From Dehalococcoidia bacterium (GTDB taxonomy: Bacteria; Chloroflexota; Dehalococcoidia; UBA2979), in the NCBI GenBank assembly GCA_004297315.1, contig SCTU01000316.1:1-6687 (forward strand): a stretch of 6,687 bases of DNA, in the 5' to 3' direction. The position numbers and the translations under genes were made by a program. Of this stretch, positions 1-5,645 are shown one piece after another. The notes under the pieces are model-generated. The model was not told the DNA's origin. It saw nothing but the letters and a program-made list of their open reading frames with translations, and did no database searches. How positions within the stretch are numbered: the stretch's first letter is position 1; the number at the start of each line of letters is the position of its first letter.

Positions 1-2
1 AG

Positions 3-38
3 TTCGCGGATCTGTATCGCGAACTGCTGGGCGCGTAG
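3..38 (+). CDS. C-terminal tail of a gene entering from the left (partial)
   Basis: Reading from base 3, the frame gives FADLYRELLGA followed by a TAG stop at 36-38. The peptide is amphipathic and its codons end mostly in G or C, as in the real genes here, so it looks like the last helix of a protein lying mostly outside the window. Such endings are common in family-4 glycosyltransferases and many other enzymes, so no function is assigned. The next gene starts 66 bases further on, on the same strand. Confidence 0.5.
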   Translation, partial: FADLYRELLGA

Positions 39-104
39 TCGAGGGCTGCGACGCGAGGGGAGCCGAACCCCGCGAGCGGTGGGTGCAGCGGATAGGATGC
101 CCGC
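39..104 (+). promoter_or_regulatory. Short intergenic region with a -10-like hexamer just before the start codon
   Basis: This 66-base gap separates the partial upstream gene from the isocitrate lyase-like gene. TAGGAT at 93-98 fits the TANNNT -10 consensus used by many high-GC bacteria and ends six bases before the ATG at 105, so transcription could begin at or next to the start codon (a leaderless mRNA). The alternative is that AGGA at 94-97, seven bases before the ATG, is a weak ribosome binding site. No good -35 box is visible. A weak GGGG/CCCC hairpin (57-60 with 68-71) lies upstream without a T-run, so it is not called a terminator. Confidence 0.4.
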
Positions 105-917
105 ATGAGTGACACCGCTTGGATCGAGACCACCGCCGCCCGAGCAGCAGAGTTCCGGCGAATGCATCAAGGCCCCGGCATGCTCGTCATGCCGAACGCC
201 TGGGACGCCGCCAGCGCCCGCACGTTCGAGGCTGCCGGCTTCCCGGCGATCGCCACGACCAGCGGCGGGGTCGCCGTCAGCCTCGGCTACCAGGACCACG
301 AGGGCGCGCCCGTGGAGGAGATGCTGGCCGCCGCGGGACGGATCACACGGGCAGTCGCCGTCCCCGTCACGCTGGACCTCGAGGCGGGGTATGGCCTACC
401 GCCGGCAGAGTTGATCCAGCGGACCGTCGCGCTCGGCGCGGTTGGCTGCAACCTCGAAGACTCCGACCACCACGGCGAAGCGGTGCTGGTGGGCGCGGAC
501 GCGCACGCGGAGCGGATCGCGGCGGCGCGCGCGGCCGCGCGAGCGCTCGGCGTGGACCTCGTGCTGAACTCGCGCATCGACGTCTTCATCCACCGGATGG
601 GCACGCCCGAGGAGCAACTCGCCGAGGGGGTCAGGCGCGGCCAGCTCTATCGCGACGCCGGAGCGGACTGCCTCTACCCCATCGGACTGCGGGACGAGGC
701 GATCCTCGCCGCCTTCGTGAAGGCCGTCGGCGTGCCGGTGAACATCAACACACGACGCAATGGCGGCATCCCGCTGACACGCCTCGCCGCGATCGGTGTA
801 CGGCGCGTGACGTTCGCGACAAGCCTGTTCCGCGACCTGCAGGATGTGCTGGGCGGCTTCGCGACCGAGATTCGCGACGCGCTGCCGCTGGACGCCGTGC
901 GCAAGTCGTCCGCATAG
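105..917 (+). CDS. Isocitrate lyase/PEP mutase superfamily protein
   Basis: The 270-residue product is a full-length member of the PEP mutase/isocitrate lyase superfamily: single-domain alpha/beta barrel enzymes, cytosolic and Mg2+-dependent, that make or break C-C or P-C bonds next to a 2-oxo acid. Visible marks are LVMPNAWDAASAR near residues 27-39, PVTLDLEAGYG at 87-97 (metal-binding acids D91 and E93), GCNLEDS at 114-120 (E118) and NSRIDVF at 155-161, the usual NARTD strand. The Lys-Lys-Cys-Gly catalytic loop of true isocitrate and methylisocitrate lyases is absent; DSDHHGEAVL follows strand 4 instead. It therefore belongs to the broad 'PEP phosphonomutase-like' branch, where oxaloacetate decarboxylases and other acylpyruvate-type lyases also fall, and the substrate cannot be read from sequence. 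The ATG at 105 gives the normal family N-terminus. It stands alone: the next gene is convergent. Family certain, reaction unknown. Confidence 0.9.
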   Translation: MSDTAWIETTAARAAEFRRMHQGPGMLVMPNAWDAASARTFEAAGFPAIATTSGGVAVSLGYQDHEGAPVEEMLAAAGRITRAVAVPVTLDLEAGYGLPPAELIQRTVALGAVGCNLEDSDHHGEAVLVGADAHAERIAAARAAARALGVDLVLNSRIDVFIHRMGTPEEQLAEGVRRGQLYRDAGADCLYPIGLRDEAILAAFVKAVGVPVNINTRRNGGIPLTRLAAIGVRRVTFATSLFRDLQDVLGGFATEIRDALPLDAVRKSSA

Positions 918-1008
918 CTGCTCGCCCGCTCTCACCAGCTCGACTCGGTGACGACCACTGCGCGTATCGCCTGTCCGTTTCAGCGTTGCGTTCGGCACGC
1001 GTGGCAGC
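918..1008. other. Convergent intergenic gap, no clear element
   Basis: These 91 bases lie between the TAG stop of the lyase-like gene and the TGA stop (reverse strand) of the membrane protein gene. A bidirectional terminator would be expected here, but I see no strong hairpin followed by a T-run on either strand, and no small reading frame with a ribosome binding site. Confidence 0.4.
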
Positions 1009-2151
1009 TCAGCCCGGTTGCGTCGCCCTCGGACGATCCTCGATGCGGGCGGAGATGACGGCATACACCGCGAGCGCCAGGAACAACAGGATCGCGATCA
1101 CCTGGACCAGCCCGGCCCACCGTCGCACGCCGGCGTCGAGGACGACGTCGGCCCAGACGCGGGCGACGAGCGCGCCGTCGAGGAGCACCAAGGGCACGTA
1201 GAGCATCGGCGTGTAGCGGAAGCGGAGCCCGGTCACGGACGGCGCGATGATCGGCTCGTGCGCAATGATCGCGTTGAAGACGAAGCCGATGAAGAATGCG
1301 TGCACGACGGCGTCGTACCGCAGTCCGGCGCCCGAGAGCGCCCACGCGATGAGCAACACGCCCGCCGTTGCCAACCACCCGTAGCCGGTGAGGAGTCCCA
1401 CCGCGATGAACCGCGCCAGACCGTCCGTCCGCACGGTGCGCCGCGCTGTGTCCCGCTGCGCGAGCCATACCGCTGCCGCGATCAGGCCGAGGCCGAGGAC
1501 GCGCGCCCCGCTCGCCTGGTCAAACCATGACAACGGTGGCCCGATGCCGACCAGTACCGCCGCCGCGACGCCCAACACGGTGCCGGCGAGTGTGAACCGC
1601 TGGAACCGGAGCAACTCGAGCCGCTCGGCGGCGATCGTCAAGGCGAGGAACGCGACCCACCAGGGCACGACAGCGGCGAGGCCGCCGCCATGCCACCAGA
1701 CGACGCCGCCGAGCGTGAGGAACACGCTCCCCACAAGCATGACGGCGAACGGTAGTGTGTGGTGGCGGAAGAGCAGCGTCGCCAGGTTGAGCGAGTACAT
1801 TGCCCCCGCACTCGCGGCCAGCGCGGGTGGCCAGGCCGCGGGCGCTCCAACGATCAGCGCGACGCCACACAGCGCACTGAACGCGGGCGCCGCGAAGGCT
1901 GGCGCGCTACGGACGGCGACCGCGCGCTCCACGGCGATCACCGTGCCCACGAACCCGACGACCATCAGGCCGCCGTGCCGCAGCATCAGTGCGCCGTCCG
2001 CCTCCGGCAGTCGCCAGCCGATGCGCGCGAGCCCGGCCCACATCCCGACGAGCAGCGACAACACGCCCATCGCCATGAATGGCGCAACACGCCGCTGTGC
2101 CTGCGTCGCAAGAGCGACACCCGAGCCATGCGCTGGAAGGCGTCCCGCCAC
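1009..2151 (-). CDS. Polytopic membrane protein with conserved-looking histidines, distantly NnrS/heme-copper-like
   Basis: The 380-residue product is almost entirely hydrophobic. About 12 membrane-spanning segments can be drawn, roughly at 22-43, 58-77, 87-105, 109-128, 133-152, 160-178, 187-205, 217-231, 246-270, 280-300, 315-332 and 344-366, so it resides in the cytoplasmic membrane. Histidines sit at or near helix ends: H59 (RHGGLMVVGF), H130-H131, H154, H284 (HAFFIGFVFNAI) and H298 (AHEPIIAP). A charged AAERLEL motif at 174-180 follows segment 6. Length, helix number and the histidines recall NnrS, a heme- and copper-containing membrane protein linked to nitric oxide, and more loosely cytochrome oxidase subunit I. 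This is inference; no nitrogen-oxide gene is nearby. The GTG start at 2151 is chosen because AGAGGGG (reverse strand, 2166-2160) lies eight bases upstream; the internal ATG at 2076 has no such site. The gene is divergent from the epimerase gene. Confidence 0.8.
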   Translation of the reverse strand: MAGRLPAHGSGVALATQAQRRVAPFMAMGVLSLLVGMWAGLARIGWRLPEADGALMLRHGGLMVVGFVGTVIAVERAVAVRSAPAFAAPAFSALCGVALIVGAPAAWPPALAASAGAMYSLNLATLLFRHHTLPFAVMLVGSVFLTLGGVVWWHGGGLAAVVPWWVAFLALTIAAERLELLRFQRFTLAGTVLGVAAAVLVGIGPPLSWFDQASGARVLGLGLIAAAVWLAQRDTARRTVRTDGLARFIAVGLLTGYGWLATAGVLLIAWALSGAGLRYDAVVHAFFIGFVFNAIIAHEPIIAPSVTGLRFRYTPMLYVPLVLLDGALVARVWADVVLDAGVRRWAGLVQVIAILLFLALAVYAVISARIEDRPRATQPG

Positions 2152-2259
2152 CCGTTACGCCCCTCTCTGCCGGCGCGTCAGAGCCGACCCTGGTGCCAAC
2201 TGTATGCTGGCTAGAGGCCGACCGGCCGGATCGTCACAGGCCACCGAAGGGTGACATCG
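2152..2259. promoter_or_regulatory. Divergent intergenic region with candidate -10 and imperfect operator
   Basis: These 108 bases separate two divergent genes and should hold promoters for both. On the + strand TATGCT (2203-2208), directly preceded by TG, fits a -10 hexamer; on the opposite strand the overlapping TACAGT (2206-2201) also fits TANNNT. No -35 match is evident for either. The same spot lies inside an imperfect inverted repeat, GCCAAC (2195-2200) and GCTGGC (2206-2211), with one mismatch around TGTAT, which could be a repressor site. A second repeat, GGCCG-AC-CGGCC (2216-2227), is perfect but may be chance in such GC-rich DNA. All of this is pattern reading only. Confidence 0.35.
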
Positions 2260-3135
2260 ATGCGCGTATTCATTGCCGGAGCGACGGGCGTGTACGGGCG
2301 AGCGCTCATTCCGCGACTCCTCGCGCGCGGCGACGAGGTCGTCGCCCTCGCCCGCTCCGTGGACCACGCGCAAGCGATCGCCCTGCCCGGCGTCGAGTTG
2401 GTCGCGGGCGACCTGCTGCACGAGGATCCCGAGCGGTTACGCCGGGCGATGGCGGGCTGCGACGCTGCGGCACACCTCGCCACCGCGATCCGGCCGGGAG
2501 CAACCGGCAGCGACGGGGCGAACACCACCGCCGCGCTCCGCATCGACGGCACGCGGCGTCTCCTCGACGCCGTGATCGCGGCCGGCGTCGGGCGATACGT
2601 GCAGCAAAGCATCGTGATGGCCTATCCCGACGGCGGCGACCGCTGGCTCGACGAAGACACGCCGTTCGACCAGGGCGAAGAGCGCGCGCCCACCGCTCAC
2701 CCTGTGGTGACCATGGAGGCCATGGTGCGCGCGCTCGACCCCGGGCGGGTCGCGTGGACCATCCTGCGCGGTGGATCGTTCGTCGGTCCGGGCACCGCGC
2801 AGGATGCGGTGATCGAGCGCCTGCGCGCCGGCACGCAGACCGTCCCGGGCGACGGCCGCAACTGGGTGTCCTTCATCCACGTCGAGGACATCGCAGAGGC
2901 GACGCTCCTCGCGTTGCACCAGGCGAAGGGAGGATCGGTCCTCAACATCACGGACGAGCCGATCCGCAACGGCGACTACCTTGACCGGCTCGCGGCGCTG
3001 CTCGGCGTGCCCGAGCCGGCGCGCGACCCTGCGGCGTCGAGGCCGCGCTCCTTCCGTTGCTCGAACGCGGCAGCGCAGGCCACCCTCGGCTGGACCCCGA
3101 CCCATGGCATCTGGCCGGCGGTCGCAGGGCGGTAG
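2260..3135 (+). CDS. NAD-dependent epimerase/dehydratase family protein (atypical extended SDR)
   Basis: The 291-residue product has the Rossmann fold of extended short-chain dehydrogenases. The dinucleotide loop is GATGVYG at residues 7-13 (GxxGxxG) after the first strand MRVFIA, with GDL at 50-52, AHLAT at 72-76, and the late WVSFIHVEDIAEA motif at 202-214 that is typical of the family. The catalytic Tyr-x-x-x-Lys is not present where expected: the region around 145-156 reads TAHPVVTMEAMV. The protein therefore belongs with NAD(P)-binding SDR-like members whose chemistry is unclear; ordinary sugar epimerisation is doubtful. The ATG at 2260 is preferred over an in-frame GTG at 2251, because the likely ribosome binding site AAGGGTGA overlaps that GTG and lies eight bases before the ATG. 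The quinone oxidoreductase-like gene follows after 28 bases with its own ribosome binding site, so the two are probably one operon. Fold sure, substrate unknown. Confidence 0.88.
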   Translation: MRVFIAGATGVYGRALIPRLLARGDEVVALARSVDHAQAIALPGVELVAGDLLHEDPERLRRAMAGCDAAAHLATAIRPGATGSDGANTTAALRIDGTRRLLDAVIAAGVGRYVQQSIVMAYPDGGDRWLDEDTPFDQGEERAPTAHPVVTMEAMVRALDPGRVAWTILRGGSFVGPGTAQDAVIERLRAGTQTVPGDGRNWVSFIHVEDIAEATLLALHQAKGGSVLNITDEPIRNGDYLDRLAALLGVPEPARDPAASRPRSFRCSNAAAQATLGWTPTHGIWPAVAGR

Positions 3136-3146
3136 GCGCCGGCGCG

Positions 3147-3151
3147 AGGAG
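3147..3151 (+). promoter_or_regulatory. Ribosome binding site that sets the start of the quinone oxidoreductase-like gene
   Basis: AGGAG lies nine bases before GTG 3161 and twelve before ATG 3164. It rules out the far longer open frame that begins inside the preceding gene. Either of the two adjacent starts is possible and they differ by one residue. Confidence 0.6.
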
Positions 3152-3163
3152 AAGAAGATCGTG

Positions 3164-4153
3164 ATGCTGCCCACGCACACCCTCGCCGCGTACATCACCG
3201 AAGGCGGGCCGCCAGAATGCATCCAGGTGGGCGAACTGCCACTCCCGCCGCTCGGCGCTTCCGGCGTGCTCGTCGAGACCGAGGCGCTGGTCGTGGACCC
3301 GGTCGACACGTACGTGCGCGCCGGGGCGAGCCGGGCGCGCCTCCCGTTCCCCTACATCATCGGTCGCGACCTCGTCGGGAGCGTCATCGCTGCCGGCGCC
3401 TCCGTCGCCGGTGCGTTTGCGGTGGGCAACCGCGTGTGGTGCAACAGCATGGGGACGGCCGGCCTCCAGGGCTCGTTTGCACGCCATGTGGTGGTGCCGG
3501 CGGAGCGGCTGTATCACCTGCCCGAGGGCGTGTCGGCGGTGGAGGCCGTCGCGGTGCTCCACGGGGGCGCCACCGCATACCTCGGGCTGATCGGACGAGG
3601 GTCGCTGCGGTTGGGTAACACGATCGTCGTCGGCGGCGCGGGCGGCAGCGTCGGCAGCTGCGTGACGCAATTCGCCGTCGCGGCGGGAGCACGGGTCCTC
3701 GCGACCGCGCGCGAGGACGATTTCGAGTGGTGCCGTTCGATCGGCGCCTCCGCCGTGTTCGACTATCGGGACCCCGACCTCGGAGCGCGACTGCGAGAGG
3801 CCGCGCCCGAGGGTGTGGAGATGTACTGGGACACCTCCGGCCATCACGACCTGGAACTTGCGACCACATTGCTCGCCCGGCGCGGGACGATCGTCCTGAT
3901 GGCGAACGGGCAGGCGCGGCCGGTGCTGCCGGTCGGGCCGCTCTACGCGCGTGATGCGAGCGTGCTCGGCTTCGTGCTTGGTAGCGCGAACACGCTCGAA
4001 CTGGCCGCCGCGGCGCACCTGATCAACCAGCAACTCGCCGCTGGTGCGCTGCGCGTGCGCGTCGGTGTGACCCTCCCGCTGACGGATGCGGCGGAATCGC
4101 ACCGTCTCGTCGAGAACGGATTCCGCCCCGGCCGCGTGGTGTTGACGCCATGA
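3164..4153 (+). CDS. Zinc-independent quinone oxidoreductase-like MDR protein
   Basis: The 329-residue product has the length and layout of NADPH:quinone reductases of the medium-chain dehydrogenase/reductase family, cytosolic enzymes that reduce quinones or activated double bonds with NADPH. The N-terminal GroES-like domain (about 1-120) contains VVDPVDTYVRAG (43-54) and PYIIGRDLVGSV (63-74). The Rossmann domain carries the nucleotide loop GGAGGSVG at 157-164, followed by QFAVAAGARVLATA and the IGAS-VFDYRD pattern at 193-203. No catalytic zinc ligands or four-cysteine structural lobe are seen, which fits the quinone reductase branch and not alcohol dehydrogenases. The start is ATG 3164 (GTG 3161 equally possible). 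The frame stays open upstream into the epimerase gene, but that part has a different residue character and lacks family similarity. Likely co-transcribed with the epimerase gene; substrate not predictable. Confidence 0.9.
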   Translation: MLPTHTLAAYITEGGPPECIQVGELPLPPLGASGVLVETEALVVDPVDTYVRAGASRARLPFPYIIGRDLVGSVIAAGASVAGAFAVGNRVWCNSMGTAGLQGSFARHVVVPAERLYHLPEGVSAVEAVAVLHGGATAYLGLIGRGSLRLGNTIVVGGAGGSVGSCVTQFAVAAGARVLATAREDDFEWCRSIGASAVFDYRDPDLGARLREAAPEGVEMYWDTSGHHDLELATTLLARRGTIVLMANGQARPVLPVGPLYARDASVLGFVLGSANTLELAAAAHLINQQLAAGALRVRVGVTLPLTDAAESHRLVENGFRPGRVVLTP

Positions 4154-4220
4154 GCGAGGCCGACGGCCGGCCCGGACGCGCGATGCGTAGTCAACGTCGG
4201 GAACGCGAGAGGCAGCGGCG
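4154..4220. other. Convergent intergenic gap, no clear terminator
   Basis: Sixty-seven bases separate the TGA stop of the quinone oxidoreductase-like gene from the TAA stop (reverse strand) of rfbH. Short GGCC-rich self-complementary stretches occur around 4156-4175, but there is no T-run after them, so no terminator is called. Confidence 0.4.
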
Positions 4221-5522
4221 TTACTTCCGCACGAACGTCGTCAGCGCGTCGACCATGTATTCGGTCATCTCGCGTGTGATGCCCGGCCACGTCCCGATCC
4301 AGAATCCGCGGTCGGTCAGCGCGTCCGCCCCGGTGAGTGAGCCGGCCACGCGCATTGCCGCGCCCTGGTACGCCGGGTGGCGCTGGAAGTTCCCTGCGAA
4401 CATCGGGCGCGTCCCGATCCCCCGCCCCTCGAGGTGCCGCACGAGGTCGTCGCGCGTGAAGCCGGCGTCCGGGCGCACGACGATCGGGAAGCCAAACCAC
4501 GACGGTTCCGCCTTCGGCAGCCAGCGAGGCAGGTCGATCCGGCGGGCGAGTGGCGTCAGGCCCTCGTGGAGGGCGGCGAAGTTGCGGCGGCGCGCCGCGA
4601 CAAACTCGTCGAGCGACTCGATCTGCGCAAGGCCGACCGCGGCCTGGAAGTCGGTGCCCTTCAGGTTGTAGCCGACGTGCGAGTACACGTACTTGTGGTC
4701 GTAACCCTCCGGCAGTCCGCCGTGCTGCGACTCGAAGCGCAGCCCGCAGGTGTTGTCGCTCCCCGGCTCGCACCAACAGTCGCGGCCCCAGTCGCGGAAC
4801 GACTCGACGAGCTTCTTCAGTAGCGGGTCCTGCGTCCCGACCATCCCGCCCTCGCCGGTCGTGATGTGGTGCGCCGGGTAGAACGAGCATGTCATCAGGT
4901 CGCCGTACGTCCCCGTGTGCTTGCCGTCCCACTTTGCGCCCAGGGCGTCGCAGTTGTCCTCGATCAGCCACAGGTTCCGCCCGCGCACGATCTCCATCAC
5001 GGCGTCGAGGTCGAACGGGTTGCCGAGCGTGTGCGCCATGAACACCGCGCGCGTCTTGTTGGTGACCGCGCCGCGCAGCGCGTCGGGGTCGGCGTTCCCG
5101 GTCGACGGGTCGACGTCGACGAGCACCGGCACGAGGCCGTTCTGGAGGATGCCGTTGAGCGTCGTGGGGAAGCCGGCCGCCGCCGTGATCACCTCGTCGC
5201 CGCGCTGGAGCCGCCGCCCTTCGAGGGCTGGCGAGGTGAGCGCCGAGATTGCGAGCAGGTTTGCGGACGAACCGGAGTTGGCGAACATCGCGTGGCGCAG
5301 CCCGAGGGCGCGCGCGACCGCTTTCTCGAAGTCGACCGTGAAGCGCCCTGCCGTCAGCCAGCCGTCGAGGACGGCGTCCGCGGCGAACCGCAGTTCGCGC
5401 CCGCCGACCACCTTGCCGGAGACGGGGATATAGGACTCGCCAGGCACGAACGGCTTCGTTGTCCCCTGGCGGACGCCCCACGCCTCGACCAGGTCGAGGA
5501 TCTCCGACCGCTCGTCAGCCAA
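4221..5522 (-). CDS. rfbH: CDP-4-keto-6-deoxyhexose 3-dehydrase (E1), RfbH/AscC/DdhC type
   Basis: The 433-residue product is full length for the family. The enzyme uses pyridoxamine phosphate and a [2Fe-2S] cluster to remove the C3 hydroxyl of CDP-6-deoxy-4-hexulose, working with a flavin/iron-sulfur reductase (E3), on the way to 3,6-dideoxyhexoses such as abequose, paratose, tyvelose or ascarylose. The fold is that of DegT/DnrJ/EryC1 aminotransferases, but the cofactor-binding lysine is replaced by histidine: SFYPAHHITTGEGG at 213-226 places H218 at that position. The cluster cysteines C191 (EDNC), C249, C251 (CWC) and C259 give exactly C-x57-C-x-C-x7-C, the E1 signature. N83-S-G-S-S-A is the phosphate-binding turn. 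The start is TTG 5522, with GGAGG (5534-5530, reverse strand) seven bases upstream. It is convergent with the preceding gene and divergent from the glycosyltransferase gene. Partner genes rfbF, rfbG and the E3 reductase are not in the window. Confidence 0.95.
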   Translation of the reverse strand: MADERSEILDLVEAWGVRQGTTKPFVPGESYIPVSGKVVGGRELRFAADAVLDGWLTAGRFTVDFEKAVARALGLRHAMFANSGSSANLLAISALTSPALEGRRLQRGDEVITAAAGFPTTLNGILQNGLVPVLVDVDPSTGNADPDALRGAVTNKTRAVFMAHTLGNPFDLDAVMEIVRGRNLWLIEDNCDALGAKWDGKHTGTYGDLMTCSFYPAHHITTGEGGMVGTQDPLLKKLVESFRDWGRDCWCEPGSDNTCGLRFESQHGGLPEGYDHKYVYSHVGYNLKGTDFQAAVGLAQIESLDEFVAARRRNFAALHEGLTPLARRIDLPRWLPKAEPSWFGFPIVVRPDAGFTRDDLVRHLEGRGIGTRPMFAGNFQRHPAYQGAAMRVAGSLTGADALTDRGFWIGTWPGITREMTEYMVDALTTFVRK

Positions 5523-5529
5523 CGCCCAG

Positions 5530-5534
5530 CCTCC
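5530..5534 (-). promoter_or_regulatory. Strong ribosome binding site supporting the TTG start of rfbH
   Basis: On the reverse strand GGAGG is followed by seven bases (CTGGGCG) and then TTG. This is ideal spacing and the best match in the region, and the peptide MADERSEILDLV that results fits the family N-terminus, so the rare start codon is credible. Confidence 0.7.
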
Positions 5535-5561
5535 GCCGTCCCCCGCTCGCTCGCGCGAGGT

Positions 5562-5578
5562 TACCGCGCCGCGCGGTA
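5562..5578. promoter_or_regulatory. Perfect inverted repeat in the rfbH/glycosyltransferase divergent region
   Basis: TACCGCG-CCG-CGCGGTA is a perfect 7-base inverted repeat with a three-base centre, placed between two divergent genes. A separate perfect palindrome, CTCGCGCGAG, lies next to it at 5550-5559. The position suits an operator controlling one or both genes; a hairpin in the rfbH leader is the alternative. A TANNNT match on the reverse strand (TAACCT, 5563-5558) overlaps the edge of the repeat. Confidence 0.4.
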
Positions 5579-5601
5579 GAGCGCGTGCCCCGACCAGCCG
5601 G

Positions 5602-5607
5602 TAGACT
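5602..5607 (+). promoter_or_regulatory. Candidate -10 hexamer of the glycosyltransferase gene
   Basis: GGTAGACT contains TAGACT, a good TANNNT -10 element of the high-GC type, 38 bases before the GTG start. It would give a short leader of about 30 bases that includes the AGGGG ribosome binding site at 5633-5637. No -35 match is clear. Confidence 0.4.
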
Positions 5608-5645
5608 GCCGCCGACAGCGGTCAACGAGCGCAGGGGTTCTTGCT

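Noticed and set aside
52..74. Hairpin GGGG/CCCC with flanking CGC/GCG upstream of the first complete gene
   Set aside because: The stem has a two-base bulge and no T-run follows it, so it does not support a terminator or riboswitch call.
119..1201. Open frame of 360 codons on the + strand over the lyase-like gene and the membrane gene end
   Set aside because: It is extremely arginine-rich, spans the intergenic gap and overlaps two recognisable genes; it is a typical artefact of GC-rich DNA.
2981..3163. N-terminal extension of the quinone oxidoreductase reading frame into the epimerase gene
   Set aside because: The extension is Arg/Ser-rich, overlaps the coding region of the epimerase, and a good ribosome binding site (3147-3151) marks a start at 3161/3164 that gives the normal family length.
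2948..4102. Open frame of 384 codons on the reverse strand antisense to the quinone oxidoreductase gene
   Set aside because: Composition is Arg/His/Gln/Glu-rich with no family motif, while the sense frame is a clear MDR protein.
3943..5481. Open frame of 512 codons on the reverse strand overlapping rfbH
   Set aside because: It is the shifted shadow of rfbH: Arg/Gly/Ala-rich with no domain, while the frame at 4221-5522 carries the complete E1 signature.
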